A DNA stretch of 64,000 nt from Chitinophagales bacterium (GTDB taxonomy: Bacteria; Bacteroidota; Bacteroidia; Chitinophagales; CAIOSU01): contig BPHB01000002.1 in assembly GCA_026003335.1 (NCBI GenBank), positions 682,001-746,000 of the forward strand, written 5' to 3'. Below the pieces are notes generated by a model. The model searched no databases. It was not told the origin of the DNA and saw nothing but the letters and a program-made list of their open reading frames with translations. Numbering within the stretch: position 1 is the stretch's first letter; each line of letters begins with the position of its first letter. Position numbers and translations under genes: made by a program. Of this stretch, positions 1 to 7,316 are shown piece by piece.

Positions 1-705
1 AGAGATAAACAAAATGATCACTATAGCATGTCTGCGGTAGGTGCGCATCAGTGAGGGACCAATCAACCCTATTTTGGATAAGAAATATACCACCATCGGG
101 AGCTCGAAGATGAGCCCTGACAACAGCACAAACATGCCTATAAAGCCCACATAGTTTGTAAGCGTAAAGCTATTTTCCACGTTGGCACTTACCTGATAAT
201 TACCCAGAAAATTCAACATCGTAGGCACCAGAATAAAATATCCAAATAGCACTCCCGAAAAAAACAAAAGGCTGCTGAAAAAAATAATTCCCCGTGCATA
301 GCTAGCCTCGTGTTCATACAGGGCAGGACGTACAAATCGCCAGAACTCCCAAAACACGTAGGGAAAGGATGCTACAAATCCGGCAAGAATAGACATTTTA
401 ATATGTACCATAAACTGGGCTGCAAGTTCAATATTGATAAAGCGAAAATCAAAAGCCTGAATACATAATGCTTTCCCCAGGGCAATACGTTCGGAAATCC
501 AGCATAGTGCCCGATAAGTGAAAAAGTCAGGCCGTGAAGGGCCGAAAATCAAAGTGTCAAAAACAAACGACTTGTTGACGAACATAAAGGCGCTGAACAG
601 TGCCATGACGATCAAGGAGCGAATGATATGCCACCGGAGCACTTCTACATGATCCAGAAATGGCATTTCAGCTTGGTCAATTTTTGATTTGCCGCTTAAC
701 TTCAT
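1..705 (-). CDS. tatC: Sec-independent protein translocase TatC (partial, 3' end outside window)
   Basis: The multi-spanning core subunit of the twin-arginine translocase in the inner membrane, which binds the RR signal peptide of folded cargo. Reading back from the ATG at 705, all 235 codons to the window edge are open. The N-terminus contains MPFLDHVEVLRWHIIRS, the conserved cytoplasmic start of TatC, followed by a hydrophobic helix. Further on come FPYVFWEFWRFVRPALYEHE, which matches the conserved region before helix 3, and GVLFGYFILVPTMLNFL, the conserved stretch within helix 3. Two more hydrophobic segments follow before the edge (VGFIGMFVLLSGLIFELP and the VIILFIS start). The C-terminal end is outside the window. 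No other tat gene is adjacent here. Identification is by family motifs and topology. Confidence 0.93.
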   Translation of the reverse strand, partial: MKLSGKSKIDQAEMPFLDHVEVLRWHIIRSLIVMALFSAFMFVNKSFVFDTLIFGPSRPDFFTYRALCWISERIALGKALCIQAFDFRFINIELAAQFMVHIKMSILAGFVASFPYVFWEFWRFVRPALYEHEASYARGIIFFSSLLFFSGVLFGYFILVPTMLNFLGNYQVSANVENSFTLTNYVGFIGMFVLLSGLIFELPMVVYFLSKIGLIGPSLMRTYRRHAIVIILFIS

Positions 706-773
706 GGCAGATGGCTGCAGGGCGATTCAGCTCTGCCTGCTTTGCCCAAAATGCAAGCTAAATTAACCCAGAT

Positions 774-1757
774 TTAATTGGGGCTTTCCAGGATTTTGAA
801 TATTTCGTCTAGACGGGGGGCCAGTATAATTTCTGTTCTGCGGTTTTTAGCTTTCCCTTCTTTGGTTGTATTAGGCGCAACCGGCACATATTCGCTTCTT
901 CCGGAAGCAATAAACCTTTCCGGCCGGATGCCTTTATTCTCCTGCAGAATGCGCACAATAGCAGTGGCGCGCAGCACGCTCAGATCCCAGTTGTCTTTTA
1001 TGCATTCGGTTTTGATGGGGTCATTATCCGTATGTCCTTCAATGAGAATGTCCACATCGGTTTGCCTGGCCAGCACATCAGCCAGCTTATTCAGTGCGTC
1101 TCTTCCTTTAGCATCTACAACAGCGCTCCCTGATTTGAACAAGAGCTTTTCCTGCAGGGATACATAAATCTTACCGTCTTTGATTTCCACGCTGAGTTCG
1201 TCTTTATTGAAACTTAGTAAGGCGTTTTCAATGCGTTTCTTCAAATCAGCTATGGCAGCATCTTTCCGGCTGACCAAATCCTCCAGGTCTTTAAGCCTCT
1301 TTTCCCGCTGTGTCAGCTCGGCACTTAGTTGGTCTATTTTGGCTTTCTCGGCATTCAACTCCTGTTCCTTTTGCGCCAGTTCACGCTTTTGGTTTTCCAG
1401 GTCAGCAAGCAATTTTTGTTTTTCGGCCGAAGAAGCCGAAAGCAGCTTTTTATTTTGCTCTACGAGGTCATCATACAGCTTGTTAAGTTCGGTATATTTC
1501 TTCTTTTCTGCTTGTAGCTCCCGGTTTAGCTGCTCCGCATCATTTTGCAGGTGAGCGAGCGATTTCTTTAAGGAGTCATTTTCCTCATCCAGAGATGTTT
1601 TAAGGAGGGTCATCTTCTGCAATTCATCCAGCAGAGCCTCATTTTCCAGCTGCAGATTTTTTGAACGGGCTTGCTCCTGTTCCAGCTTTTTGCTAGACAC
1701 ACAGGAGGTAAATAATATCATCAGGACGATACCATGCAAACAGACCTTTTTCATCAT
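774..1757 (-). CDS. OmpA-family peptidoglycan-binding lipoprotein with long coiled coil
   Basis: A 327-residue envelope protein. The N-terminal signal ends in the lipobox LFTSC, so it is probably a lipoprotein. Residues ~25-185 are almost entirely charged heptad-like sequence (E, K, Q, L), a predicted long coiled coil. Residues ~200-315 are an OmpA/MotB C-terminal domain, with the typical LIEGHTDNDP strand, the DNWDLSVLRA helix (peptidoglycan-binding D and R positions) and the NRRTEIIL ending. It should tether the outer membrane to the cell wall through a rod-like spacer, like Pal or MotB-type proteins of Bacteroidota. A perfect -7 promoter element (TAGCTTTG on the minus strand) lies at 1774-1781, 16 bases before the start. 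Two ATGs are in tandem; the first is used here. Confidence 0.88.
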   Translation of the reverse strand: MMKKVCLHGIVLMILFTSCVSSKKLEQEQARSKNLQLENEALLDELQKMTLLKTSLDEENDSLKKSLAHLQNDAEQLNRELQAEKKKYTELNKLYDDLVEQNKKLLSASSAEKQKLLADLENQKRELAQKEQELNAEKAKIDQLSAELTQREKRLKDLEDLVSRKDAAIADLKKRIENALLSFNKDELSVEIKDGKIYVSLQEKLLFKSGSAVVDAKGRDALNKLADVLARQTDVDILIEGHTDNDPIKTECIKDNWDLSVLRATAIVRILQENKGIRPERFIASGRSEYVPVAPNTTKEGKAKNRRTEIILAPRLDEIFKILESPN

Positions 1758-1932
1758 ATTTTTTATATGACCCCAAAGCTACGCCCGGCGAAGTGGCAGT
1801 GAGATATATACTTATTGACCCGTCAGTGTTAATACCTCTTATATTTTCTACATCGGTGAGCCGGATTATGTTAATGTCCGGAAAAGACCTGCGCCTGATG
1901 GTGCAAGCCTCCCTGCTGTGGCCTTTAAGATT

Positions 1933-3279
1933 TCATTTGCCGAAATAATACACTACGCGGCCGTTTAATTCGGGTGTTTGCAACCGGTAATCATTAGGTC
2001 CTACGGTACGCCTGGTCAATGTATAGCCTGCCTCTATCTGCAATGCCCAGACCGGGCTCAGCCAGATTTCAGCCCCGGTAGCCGTATGAAATTCAGGATG
2101 GTAGCGCCTGGCTCCTGATATGGATAAGTCTGGCGGAGCTATTTGGCCGGAAGGCGAACTGGTAAAACTGCTTGCACTGTCAAAAAAGCCTTCCGTTGTC
2201 ATTCCACTGTTGAAATTGTTATGTCCCGAGAGGGTAGGCATAGGAGGCACCGGTATAGTGTCGCTGCTACCATAAGAGTAGTCAAATGTCTCCTCCAGCT
2301 TTATGACATTAGTAATACCTCCCTTAATATACCAGCTCCAGCGAGGATGATTAATCAGATTTACTTTTAAGTGAATGCTCAATGCAAATGCTCTTACAGA
2401 GGAAGTGTAGGAATCGGGGCAACCAATGGCACCTTCCGGACATGGATACCTCCCGCCATCATATTTTCTGAAAAGGTATGCTTCTTCGGTAACCAGACCC
2501 ACTCTTTCCACAAACATCAGCTCCTGAGTAAGGGCCGCTTTGTAGCCCGGGTAAATTTGCTGCCCTGAAGCGATAAATGACGCAGAGCTCCCCATACCAG
2601 CACCTGTTGCAAAACGTACTTTGGTTTTCCTGAACTTTTTATTTTTTGTCATTTCCAGATGCAGAATGCGGGCTGCATGGATTTCTTCAGGGGAATCTAT
2701 CTGCTCAGCAGGCAATGCCGCAAGCATTCGGGCTTCCGCATGTAATCCGCCAGTGCTCTGAATCAGAGATGGCTTCAGAGCCATAGCCGACCTGCTGCCT
2801 GCACCATCTGCTGCAGACTGCGGCAGCAACCCTGAAGTCATTACGGTTTGGACAGGATGCCTCTTGTTTCCGGCAATGAGAGGCAGAGAGGTGGGCTTTT
2901 TGTTGTAGTCCTGTGAGGATGGTGCAATTTCTTTAGTCAAAAGTGCTGCATTGTTAACCGGTGCTGCATCCTGGGAGTCATTTCGGTCAGAACATTCCGT
3001 GTAAAGAGGTGCGTTGGGCGTAGCCGCCTCATGCCTATGGTTTTTTATAATATAGGGTTCAGAATGGCGTATACTCAGCGGTGCTTCCGGGCTCAGGAAG
3101 ATGCTCCAGATAGCCAATCCGCTAATGCCGGCTGCCAGGATGAATAAGGTTATATACCCTAAACCCTTCTTTCGGTCTTTCTCCAGCAGGGCATGCATAC
3201 GATCCCAGTCTGCGGCCTCGTAAGGTGCCTCAAACTGTTCAAGTTTTTTTCTCAGTTTTTTATCAAACTCATTTTGCAT
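1933..3279 (-). CDS. membrane protein coupled to ECF sigma factor, possible anti-sigma with beta-barrel-like C-terminus
   Basis: A 448-residue protein. Residues 1-55 are a charged cytoplasmic segment (MQNEFDKKLRKKLEQFEAP and onwards), followed by one transmembrane helix near residues 40-62 (YITLFILAAGISGLAIWSIF). Then comes a long low-complexity periplasmic region and a C-terminal ~220 residues of alternating aromatic/hydrophobic strands ending in the aromatic-rich VVYYFGK, which resembles an outer-membrane beta-barrel-type fold. The start overlaps the end of the upstream ECF sigma gene by 11 bases, the usual arrangement for a sigma/anti-sigma pair, so the N-terminal part is probably the sigma-binding part. 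No FecR or zinc-binding anti-sigma motif was recognised. The function is inferred from context. Confidence 0.7.
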   Translation of the reverse strand: MQNEFDKKLRKKLEQFEAPYEAADWDRMHALLEKDRKKGLGYITLFILAAGISGLAIWSIFLSPEAPLSIRHSEPYIIKNHRHEAATPNAPLYTECSDRNDSQDAAPVNNAALLTKEIAPSSQDYNKKPTSLPLIAGNKRHPVQTVMTSGLLPQSAADGAGSRSAMALKPSLIQSTGGLHAEARMLAALPAEQIDSPEEIHAARILHLEMTKNKKFRKTKVRFATGAGMGSSASFIASGQQIYPGYKAALTQELMFVERVGLVTEEAYLFRKYDGGRYPCPEGAIGCPDSYTSSVRAFALSIHLKVNLINHPRWSWYIKGGITNVIKLEETFDYSYGSSDTIPVPPMPTLSGHNNFNSGMTTEGFFDSASSFTSSPSGQIAPPDLSISGARRYHPEFHTATGAEIWLSPVWALQIEAGYTLTRRTVGPNDYRLQTPELNGRVVYYFGK

Positions 3280-3823
3280 AATGCAACATTACTTTATGCA
3301 TCTCGTGTACCATAGCCTGCAGCTTCTTGCGGGCTTTTGCCAGATTGGACTTTACCGTGCCTTCCGAAATGCGGAGTTCACGGGCTATTTGCGCATGACT
3401 CAAACCATCCATAACTGAAAGGTTGAAAACAGTCCGGTAAGCGGGCGTAAGCTTCTGAATGAGTACTATAATCTCCTCTGCGCTGAGGTAATCCAGCACT
3501 TCTGCCGATTCAGCAACGGTATCGGCCTGATCCATGTCAGCCATTCTATCATTATGGCGGCATGAGGAGCGGAAATGATCTATAGCCGTATTGAGTATGA
3601 TTTTATAAATCCAGCTATCCAGCCGCCCTTTTGATGAATCAAAAGATTTAATCTGTCTGAACACTTTCAGAAATCCTTTATTTAAAATGACCGCTGCTTC
3701 ATCCCTGCAGGTGGCATATCTTAAACACACGCCCATCATCCGACCATAGAAGTGCTCATAAAGTTTTTTCTGAGCAAGACGGTCTTCGTTTTTACAACCG
3801 CGGATGAGTTCAGTATAATCCAT
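3269..3823 (-). CDS. RNA polymerase sigma-70 factor, ECF subfamily
   Basis: A 184-residue alternative sigma factor. Region 2 is at about residues 20-90 (FYGRMMGVCLRYATCRDEA, then SKGRLDSWIYKIILNTAID, matching the -10 recognition helix). Region 4 is at about 120-175, with the helix-turn-helix GLSHAQIARELRISEGTVKS followed by NLAKARKKLQ. Length and layout are normal for the ECF family in Bacteroidota. It is first in a two-gene unit: the next gene overlaps it by 11 bases and has the single membrane helix expected of a regulator of the sigma factor. The signal and regulon cannot be seen from this window. Confidence 0.92.
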   Translation of the reverse strand: MDYTELIRGCKNEDRLAQKKLYEHFYGRMMGVCLRYATCRDEAAVILNKGFLKVFRQIKSFDSSKGRLDSWIYKIILNTAIDHFRSSCRHNDRMADMDQADTVAESAEVLDYLSAEEIIVLIQKLTPAYRTVFNLSVMDGLSHAQIARELRISEGTVKSNLAKARKKLQAMVHEMHKVMLHYAK

Positions 3824-3896
3824 CTTTTGTCAGGCGCAGCTTGCCACGCTGCTCAAAGTTGAAGGGATGAATAAAACTCTCCCTACTCCAAGTTAC

Positions 3897-5207
3897 TCAA
3901 TTAACCGGAATATGACTCAATAGCCGGATTGCACGCACGTCACTGTAATCATACTGATAGAGGCCATCCTGTCCGATAAGTATTAACACGTTGCTGGTAG
4001 CAACTGGAATGACATCATACGCGTGTATATTGCCATTGTGTAGCAGCAGATGCTGATCAATGGTGGACACGTCACTGGCATCATAAATTTTCAGGCCTGC
4101 CTGCCCGTCACAAATGAATAATTTTCCCCGGTCAATACCAATCCCGTGCGGATTGTACATGGCATAGGTTTTTACCAACTGAGGATTATACGGATTGCTG
4201 ATATCAATCACTTCTAACTGATTGGTAAAGCCCTGACAGGGGGTTCCTGACCGAAGCGTAACATAGGCATACCGATCATCAGCCACTACCGGATCGCAGC
4301 TGGTTACGTGACTGAATGTAGAAATTTGTGTGGGTTGAGACGGATTGCTGTTATCATAAATATACATCCCGGTGGTGGAGCCGATGAACAACTTGTCCTT
4401 ATAGGGGAAGATGGTTTCAATGTTAAACCCGATGTTGATTTTTGTCCATATCACTGGATTATCAGGATTGGCAATGCTGATAAGCTGCATATCGGAGTTG
4501 TCAATGACATAGAGGTAGTCGGACACGATGGCAAAACGCGCCATAGAGCCTCCCTGCCCGACATTTATAGTAGCATTGGTAATACTTGGCGCCTGGGTAT
4601 TACCGGCCAATACCGGACCAGCGAAATCAATTTCTGGCAGGCCTCCCCAATAATAGTAGTAAGGCTGCGCTTCCTGCCCACAGGGAATGTCAATAACCTG
4701 AGTCTTATCGGTGAGCCGCCATCCGGTGATGACGCCTTTCTCCGAATCAGCATAATAATAGCCCAGATCAGCTATCCGCTGAGGAAAAATGTTCTCCAGG
4801 CGCTTTATCTCGGCAACATTTTCAGGGTTAGTGATATCCACTGCCACCAGATCAACATAGCTATCTGCATAGAGGATATTACTCCGCACTGCAATATCCA
4901 CATTGCCGGGAATAGAAATGAAGGCTTTATTGACCGGTGCAGCCGGATTACTGTTGTCAATGACGTGTACTCCTTCATTCACTTCATTGATGAACAGAAA
5001 CCCGCCCAGTATATAAATCTTTCCGGGATGCTTCAGTGCACGTGGTGCTTCTGAGGCAACCGGCTGGCGCAACTGAGCGTAATCCAGATATACCGGCTCG
5101 TAAATTTGATAGGTGTAGTGAGTTGTGCATTTGTCTTTCATACAGCCTGCCAGCAAAATGACGGCAGATGTCAATGTCAGGAGCAGTGAGCATGATTTTG
5201 AGTACAT
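3897..5207 (-). CDS. LVIVD-repeat lipoprotein (beta-propeller-like)
   Basis: A 436-residue surface or periplasmic lipoprotein with a signal peptide ending in lipobox LLAGC. From residue ~60 on there are repeated blades of the LVIVD type: phrases such as VHVIDNSNPAAP, LVAVDITNPENV, LQLEVID-like segments, MYIYDNSNPSQP and LEVIDISNPYNP recur about every 45 residues. Such repeats are thought to form beta-propellers. No catalytic motif is visible and its ligand is unknown. It is transcribed away from the small Kazal-like gene at 5279, so the ~70-base gap holds a divergent control region. Domain call is firm; the biological role is not known. Confidence 0.85.
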   Translation of the reverse strand: MYSKSCSLLLTLTSAVILLAGCMKDKCTTHYTYQIYEPVYLDYAQLRQPVASEAPRALKHPGKIYILGGFLFINEVNEGVHVIDNSNPAAPVNKAFISIPGNVDIAVRSNILYADSYVDLVAVDITNPENVAEIKRLENIFPQRIADLGYYYADSEKGVITGWRLTDKTQVIDIPCGQEAQPYYYYWGGLPEIDFAGPVLAGNTQAPSITNATINVGQGGSMARFAIVSDYLYVIDNSDMQLISIANPDNPVIWTKINIGFNIETIFPYKDKLFIGSTTGMYIYDNSNPSQPTQISTFSHVTSCDPVVADDRYAYVTLRSGTPCQGFTNQLEVIDISNPYNPQLVKTYAMYNPHGIGIDRGKLFICDGQAGLKIYDASDVSTIDQHLLLHNGNIHAYDVIPVATSNVLILIGQDGLYQYDYSDVRAIRLLSHIPVN

Positions 5208-5278
5208 AGGTCAGGTTTTTATAAAGGAGTACGACCGGTATCTGAAAGCGGTTGCCTGAAGCAAAAAAACCGAAAAGG

Positions 5279-5506
5279 ATGCGCAAGATAAAATCCAGCA
5301 TACTGCTTGTACTTGCAGTAACGTACCTGCAGGGGCTGTCTATGGGAGGCTGTAAAAAAAGTTGCTATGATCCCCGTCTGGTGCATCAGGGGGCTTGCAC
5401 GTTAGATTGTCCGGGGGTATGTGGATGTGACGGAAAATTTTACTGCAACACCTGCGAAGCTCACCGGCATGGCATTGAGGTTGATCCCGGCAGAAAGTGC
5501 AGGTGA
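5279..5506 (+). CDS. small Kazal-like cysteine-rich lipoprotein, putative protease inhibitor
   Basis: A 75-residue exported protein when started at the ATG at 5279 (a further in-frame start at 5252 would prepend a charged leader; 5279 gives a normal signal peptide MRKIKSSILLVLAV). The signal ends in SMGGC, a plausible lipobox with Cys25. The rest carries eight more cysteines, with the core CPGVCGCDGKFYCNTCEA, close to the bacterial Kazal-type signature (VCGCDGxTYxNxCxA). Kazal domains inhibit serine proteases. Here the spacing CPGVCGCDG and the extra cysteine in YCNTC differ from the standard six-cysteine pattern, so inhibitory activity is only inferred. It lies between the divergent LVIVD lipoprotein and an unknown exported protein. 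Confidence 0.72.
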   Translation: MRKIKSSILLVLAVTYLQGLSMGGCKKSCYDPRLVHQGACTLDCPGVCGCDGKFYCNTCEAHRHGIEVDPGRKCR

Positions 5507-5566
5507 TGTTGCTATTATAGGTGCCGTTCATGCTTTTTGTACAAATGCTCAAAAAAAAATTCAGCT

Positions 5567-6331
5567 ATGAAAATCAAAGTTGCGTTTCTGGTTTTTCTTT
5601 CCCTGTTCCTTTTCACCCATGCCCATGCGCAAAAAAAAGGCTTTTATGATGTGGTGTACCTTAAAAACGGCAGCGTGGTGAGAGGTATGATAACCGAATT
5701 CGTTCCGGATGAAAGCGTAAAGATTGAAACTCGTGATAAAAGCATATTCATTTTCTTAATGCATGACGTGGAAAAAATAACGTGGAATAATCCCTCGTCT
5801 GAAAAAAAGACTTATGACCCCGTCATTAAAAAGAGCGGCTACTTTAATGAAACGGAAACAGGTCTCATGCTTGGTAAAAAATCCACAGGCAAGTATGCGG
5901 CTGATCTGTCTGTGCATACTGTGCACGGATATCAGATAAATCGTCATGTACGCGTAGGTTGCGGCACCGGTGTTGACCACTACGCGGAATACGGCAATAC
6001 CTTTGTGCCTGTTTTCGGCAGTATTTCAGGTGATATTATTAAATACTGGATCACTCCGTTTTATTCTGCACACGCTGGCTATGGTTTTCTGGTAGAAAAA
6101 GACACTTATGCCGGTGAAACGCGCGATAATTCTTTCAAAGGGGGTTGGCTGGTGCAAAGTGGTTTAGGTGTCCGGTTTTACACCCCGGCAAAAATTTCCT
6201 TATCGCTGATTTTTGCTATCAAACTGCAGTACAGCCAGCGCAGCTACACCTATGATTACGCTCCGGAAACCCTTTACAGAGAGGAACGTCTCTACCGGAG
6301 ATACGCAGTACGGCTAGGCATGCATTTCTAA
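5567..6331 (+). CDS. exported protein of unknown function, probable outer-membrane beta-barrel
   Basis: A 254-residue protein starting at the ATG at 5567 with A-rich bases just before it; an upstream TTG in frame at 5537 gives no signal-like sequence. Residues 1-21 (MKIKVAFLVFLSLFLFTHAHA) are a signal peptide. Residues ~25-75 read as a small beta domain (DVVYLKNGSVVRGMITEFVP, then a KITWNN segment) often found at the N-terminus of Bacteroidota exported proteins. The C-terminal ~150 residues have alternating amphipathic strands with many tyrosines and end with YAVRLGMHF, an outer-membrane-barrel-like last strand with terminal Phe. No enzyme motif is seen. Function unknown. Confidence 0.75.
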   Translation: MKIKVAFLVFLSLFLFTHAHAQKKGFYDVVYLKNGSVVRGMITEFVPDESVKIETRDKSIFIFLMHDVEKITWNNPSSEKKTYDPVIKKSGYFNETETGLMLGKKSTGKYAADLSVHTVHGYQINRHVRVGCGTGVDHYAEYGNTFVPVFGSISGDIIKYWITPFYSAHAGYGFLVEKDTYAGETRDNSFKGGWLVQSGLGVRFYTPAKISLSLIFAIKLQYSQRSYTYDYAPETLYREERLYRRYAVRLGMHF

Positions 6332-6380
6332 TTTCAGATCAGCCCTCTTTTGCTTGATGCGGGGAGGAGTATTGGATTTT

Positions 6381-7142
6381 TCATCCCTTGTTTTTCAGAA
6401 ATTCCCTGAGAAAATCCTCCCGGTCAGTGATGGCCACATCATAGCTCAATTCAAAGTTCAGTCCTTCGCGTAGGGTAGTATGACTGCCTTCATAATAGAG
6501 CTTCTTAAATGCAGCTATAGTTTGACGGCTGTTATTAAGAATCTGCTGCGCTACTTCATTTACATAGGCCTGGAGGTTTTCAGCCGGGAGAGCGCGATTA
6601 GCGAGGCCATAAGCTTCTGCTTCCCTTCCTGTAATTGTTTTTGCGGTAAAAGACATTTCTTTTGCCCGCAGGAGGCCCACCCTCTGTGGCAGCCTCTGCG
6701 ACATGCCCCACTTGGGCAGAATACCCCATTTGGTATGGGTATCTCCCAACTTCGCATCTTCGGCCACATAAATGAGATCAAACGCAAGAGCAAGTTCCAA
6801 CGCACCGGTGTAGCAAAATCCATGTATCATGGCAATGCATACTTTAGGCATGGTTTGAATATTATCAATCAGGGCAAGACCGGCTTTCAGTATATCATCC
6901 TGCGAAAATTTCCCGCCCTGAATCGTTTCATTCATCGCCTTCAGATCCACACCCGCGGAAAAAGCCCTTCCCGCCCCGGATAAAACAATTACCCCGCATT
7001 CCTTATCGGAAGCCGCAGCTTCAAAAGCCTGTTTCAGTTCCAACACCAACCTGGGACTGAGGGCATTCAAAACAGAAGGCCGGTTAAGTTCTATCCGGCA
7101 TATTGCGCCTTCTTTACGAAAGAGAATATCTCTGTATTCCAT
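6381..7142 (-). CDS. enoyl-CoA hydratase/isomerase family protein
   Basis: A 253-residue crotonase-fold protein, normal family length. The oxyanion-hole segment SGAGRAFSAGVDLKAM (residues ~55-70) and the second conserved segment GALELALAFDLIYV (with the first catalytic-type Glu) are present. The region that normally carries the second catalytic Glu reads LGDTHTKWGILPKWGMSQRLP, where the Glu is replaced by Thr/His; this variant is seen in an EchA-like subgroup, so plain hydratase chemistry should not be assumed. The substrate would be an acyl-CoA thioester. It stands alone, flanked by a convergent plus-strand gene and followed at its 5' side by a cargo gene on the same strand with 174 bases between. 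Confidence 0.87.
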   Translation of the reverse strand: MEYRDILFRKEGAICRIELNRPSVLNALSPRLVLELKQAFEAAASDKECGVIVLSGAGRAFSAGVDLKAMNETIQGGKFSQDDILKAGLALIDNIQTMPKVCIAMIHGFCYTGALELALAFDLIYVAEDAKLGDTHTKWGILPKWGMSQRLPQRVGLLRAKEMSFTAKTITGREAEAYGLANRALPAENLQAYVNEVAQQILNNSRQTIAAFKKLYYEGSHTTLREGLNFELSYDVAITDREDFLREFLKNKG

Positions 7143-7316
7143 TTGAAAATTTGTTTAAAATCCGATGCCTCTTCCCTTTCAGAAAAAGCATTATCACCTT
7201 GGAGTTTTTACCTCAAAACAGAGCCAATACATGCCTGAACTTTTTCAGGTAAGCTGACTGTAGGATGTCAAACTGCAATTTCAGATTTCATCGCAGAAGA
7301 ATATCGGATTACAGAG

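Noticed and set aside
4308-5054. 248-residue plus-strand open frame inside the LVIVD gene
   Set aside because: It lies fully antisense to a clear lipoprotein with LVIVD repeats and has no signal or family motif.
7232-7251. CCTGAA-CTTT-TTCAGG hairpin after the Omp28-type gene
   Set aside because: No T run on either side, so not called a terminator; it could still be an mRNA end structure.
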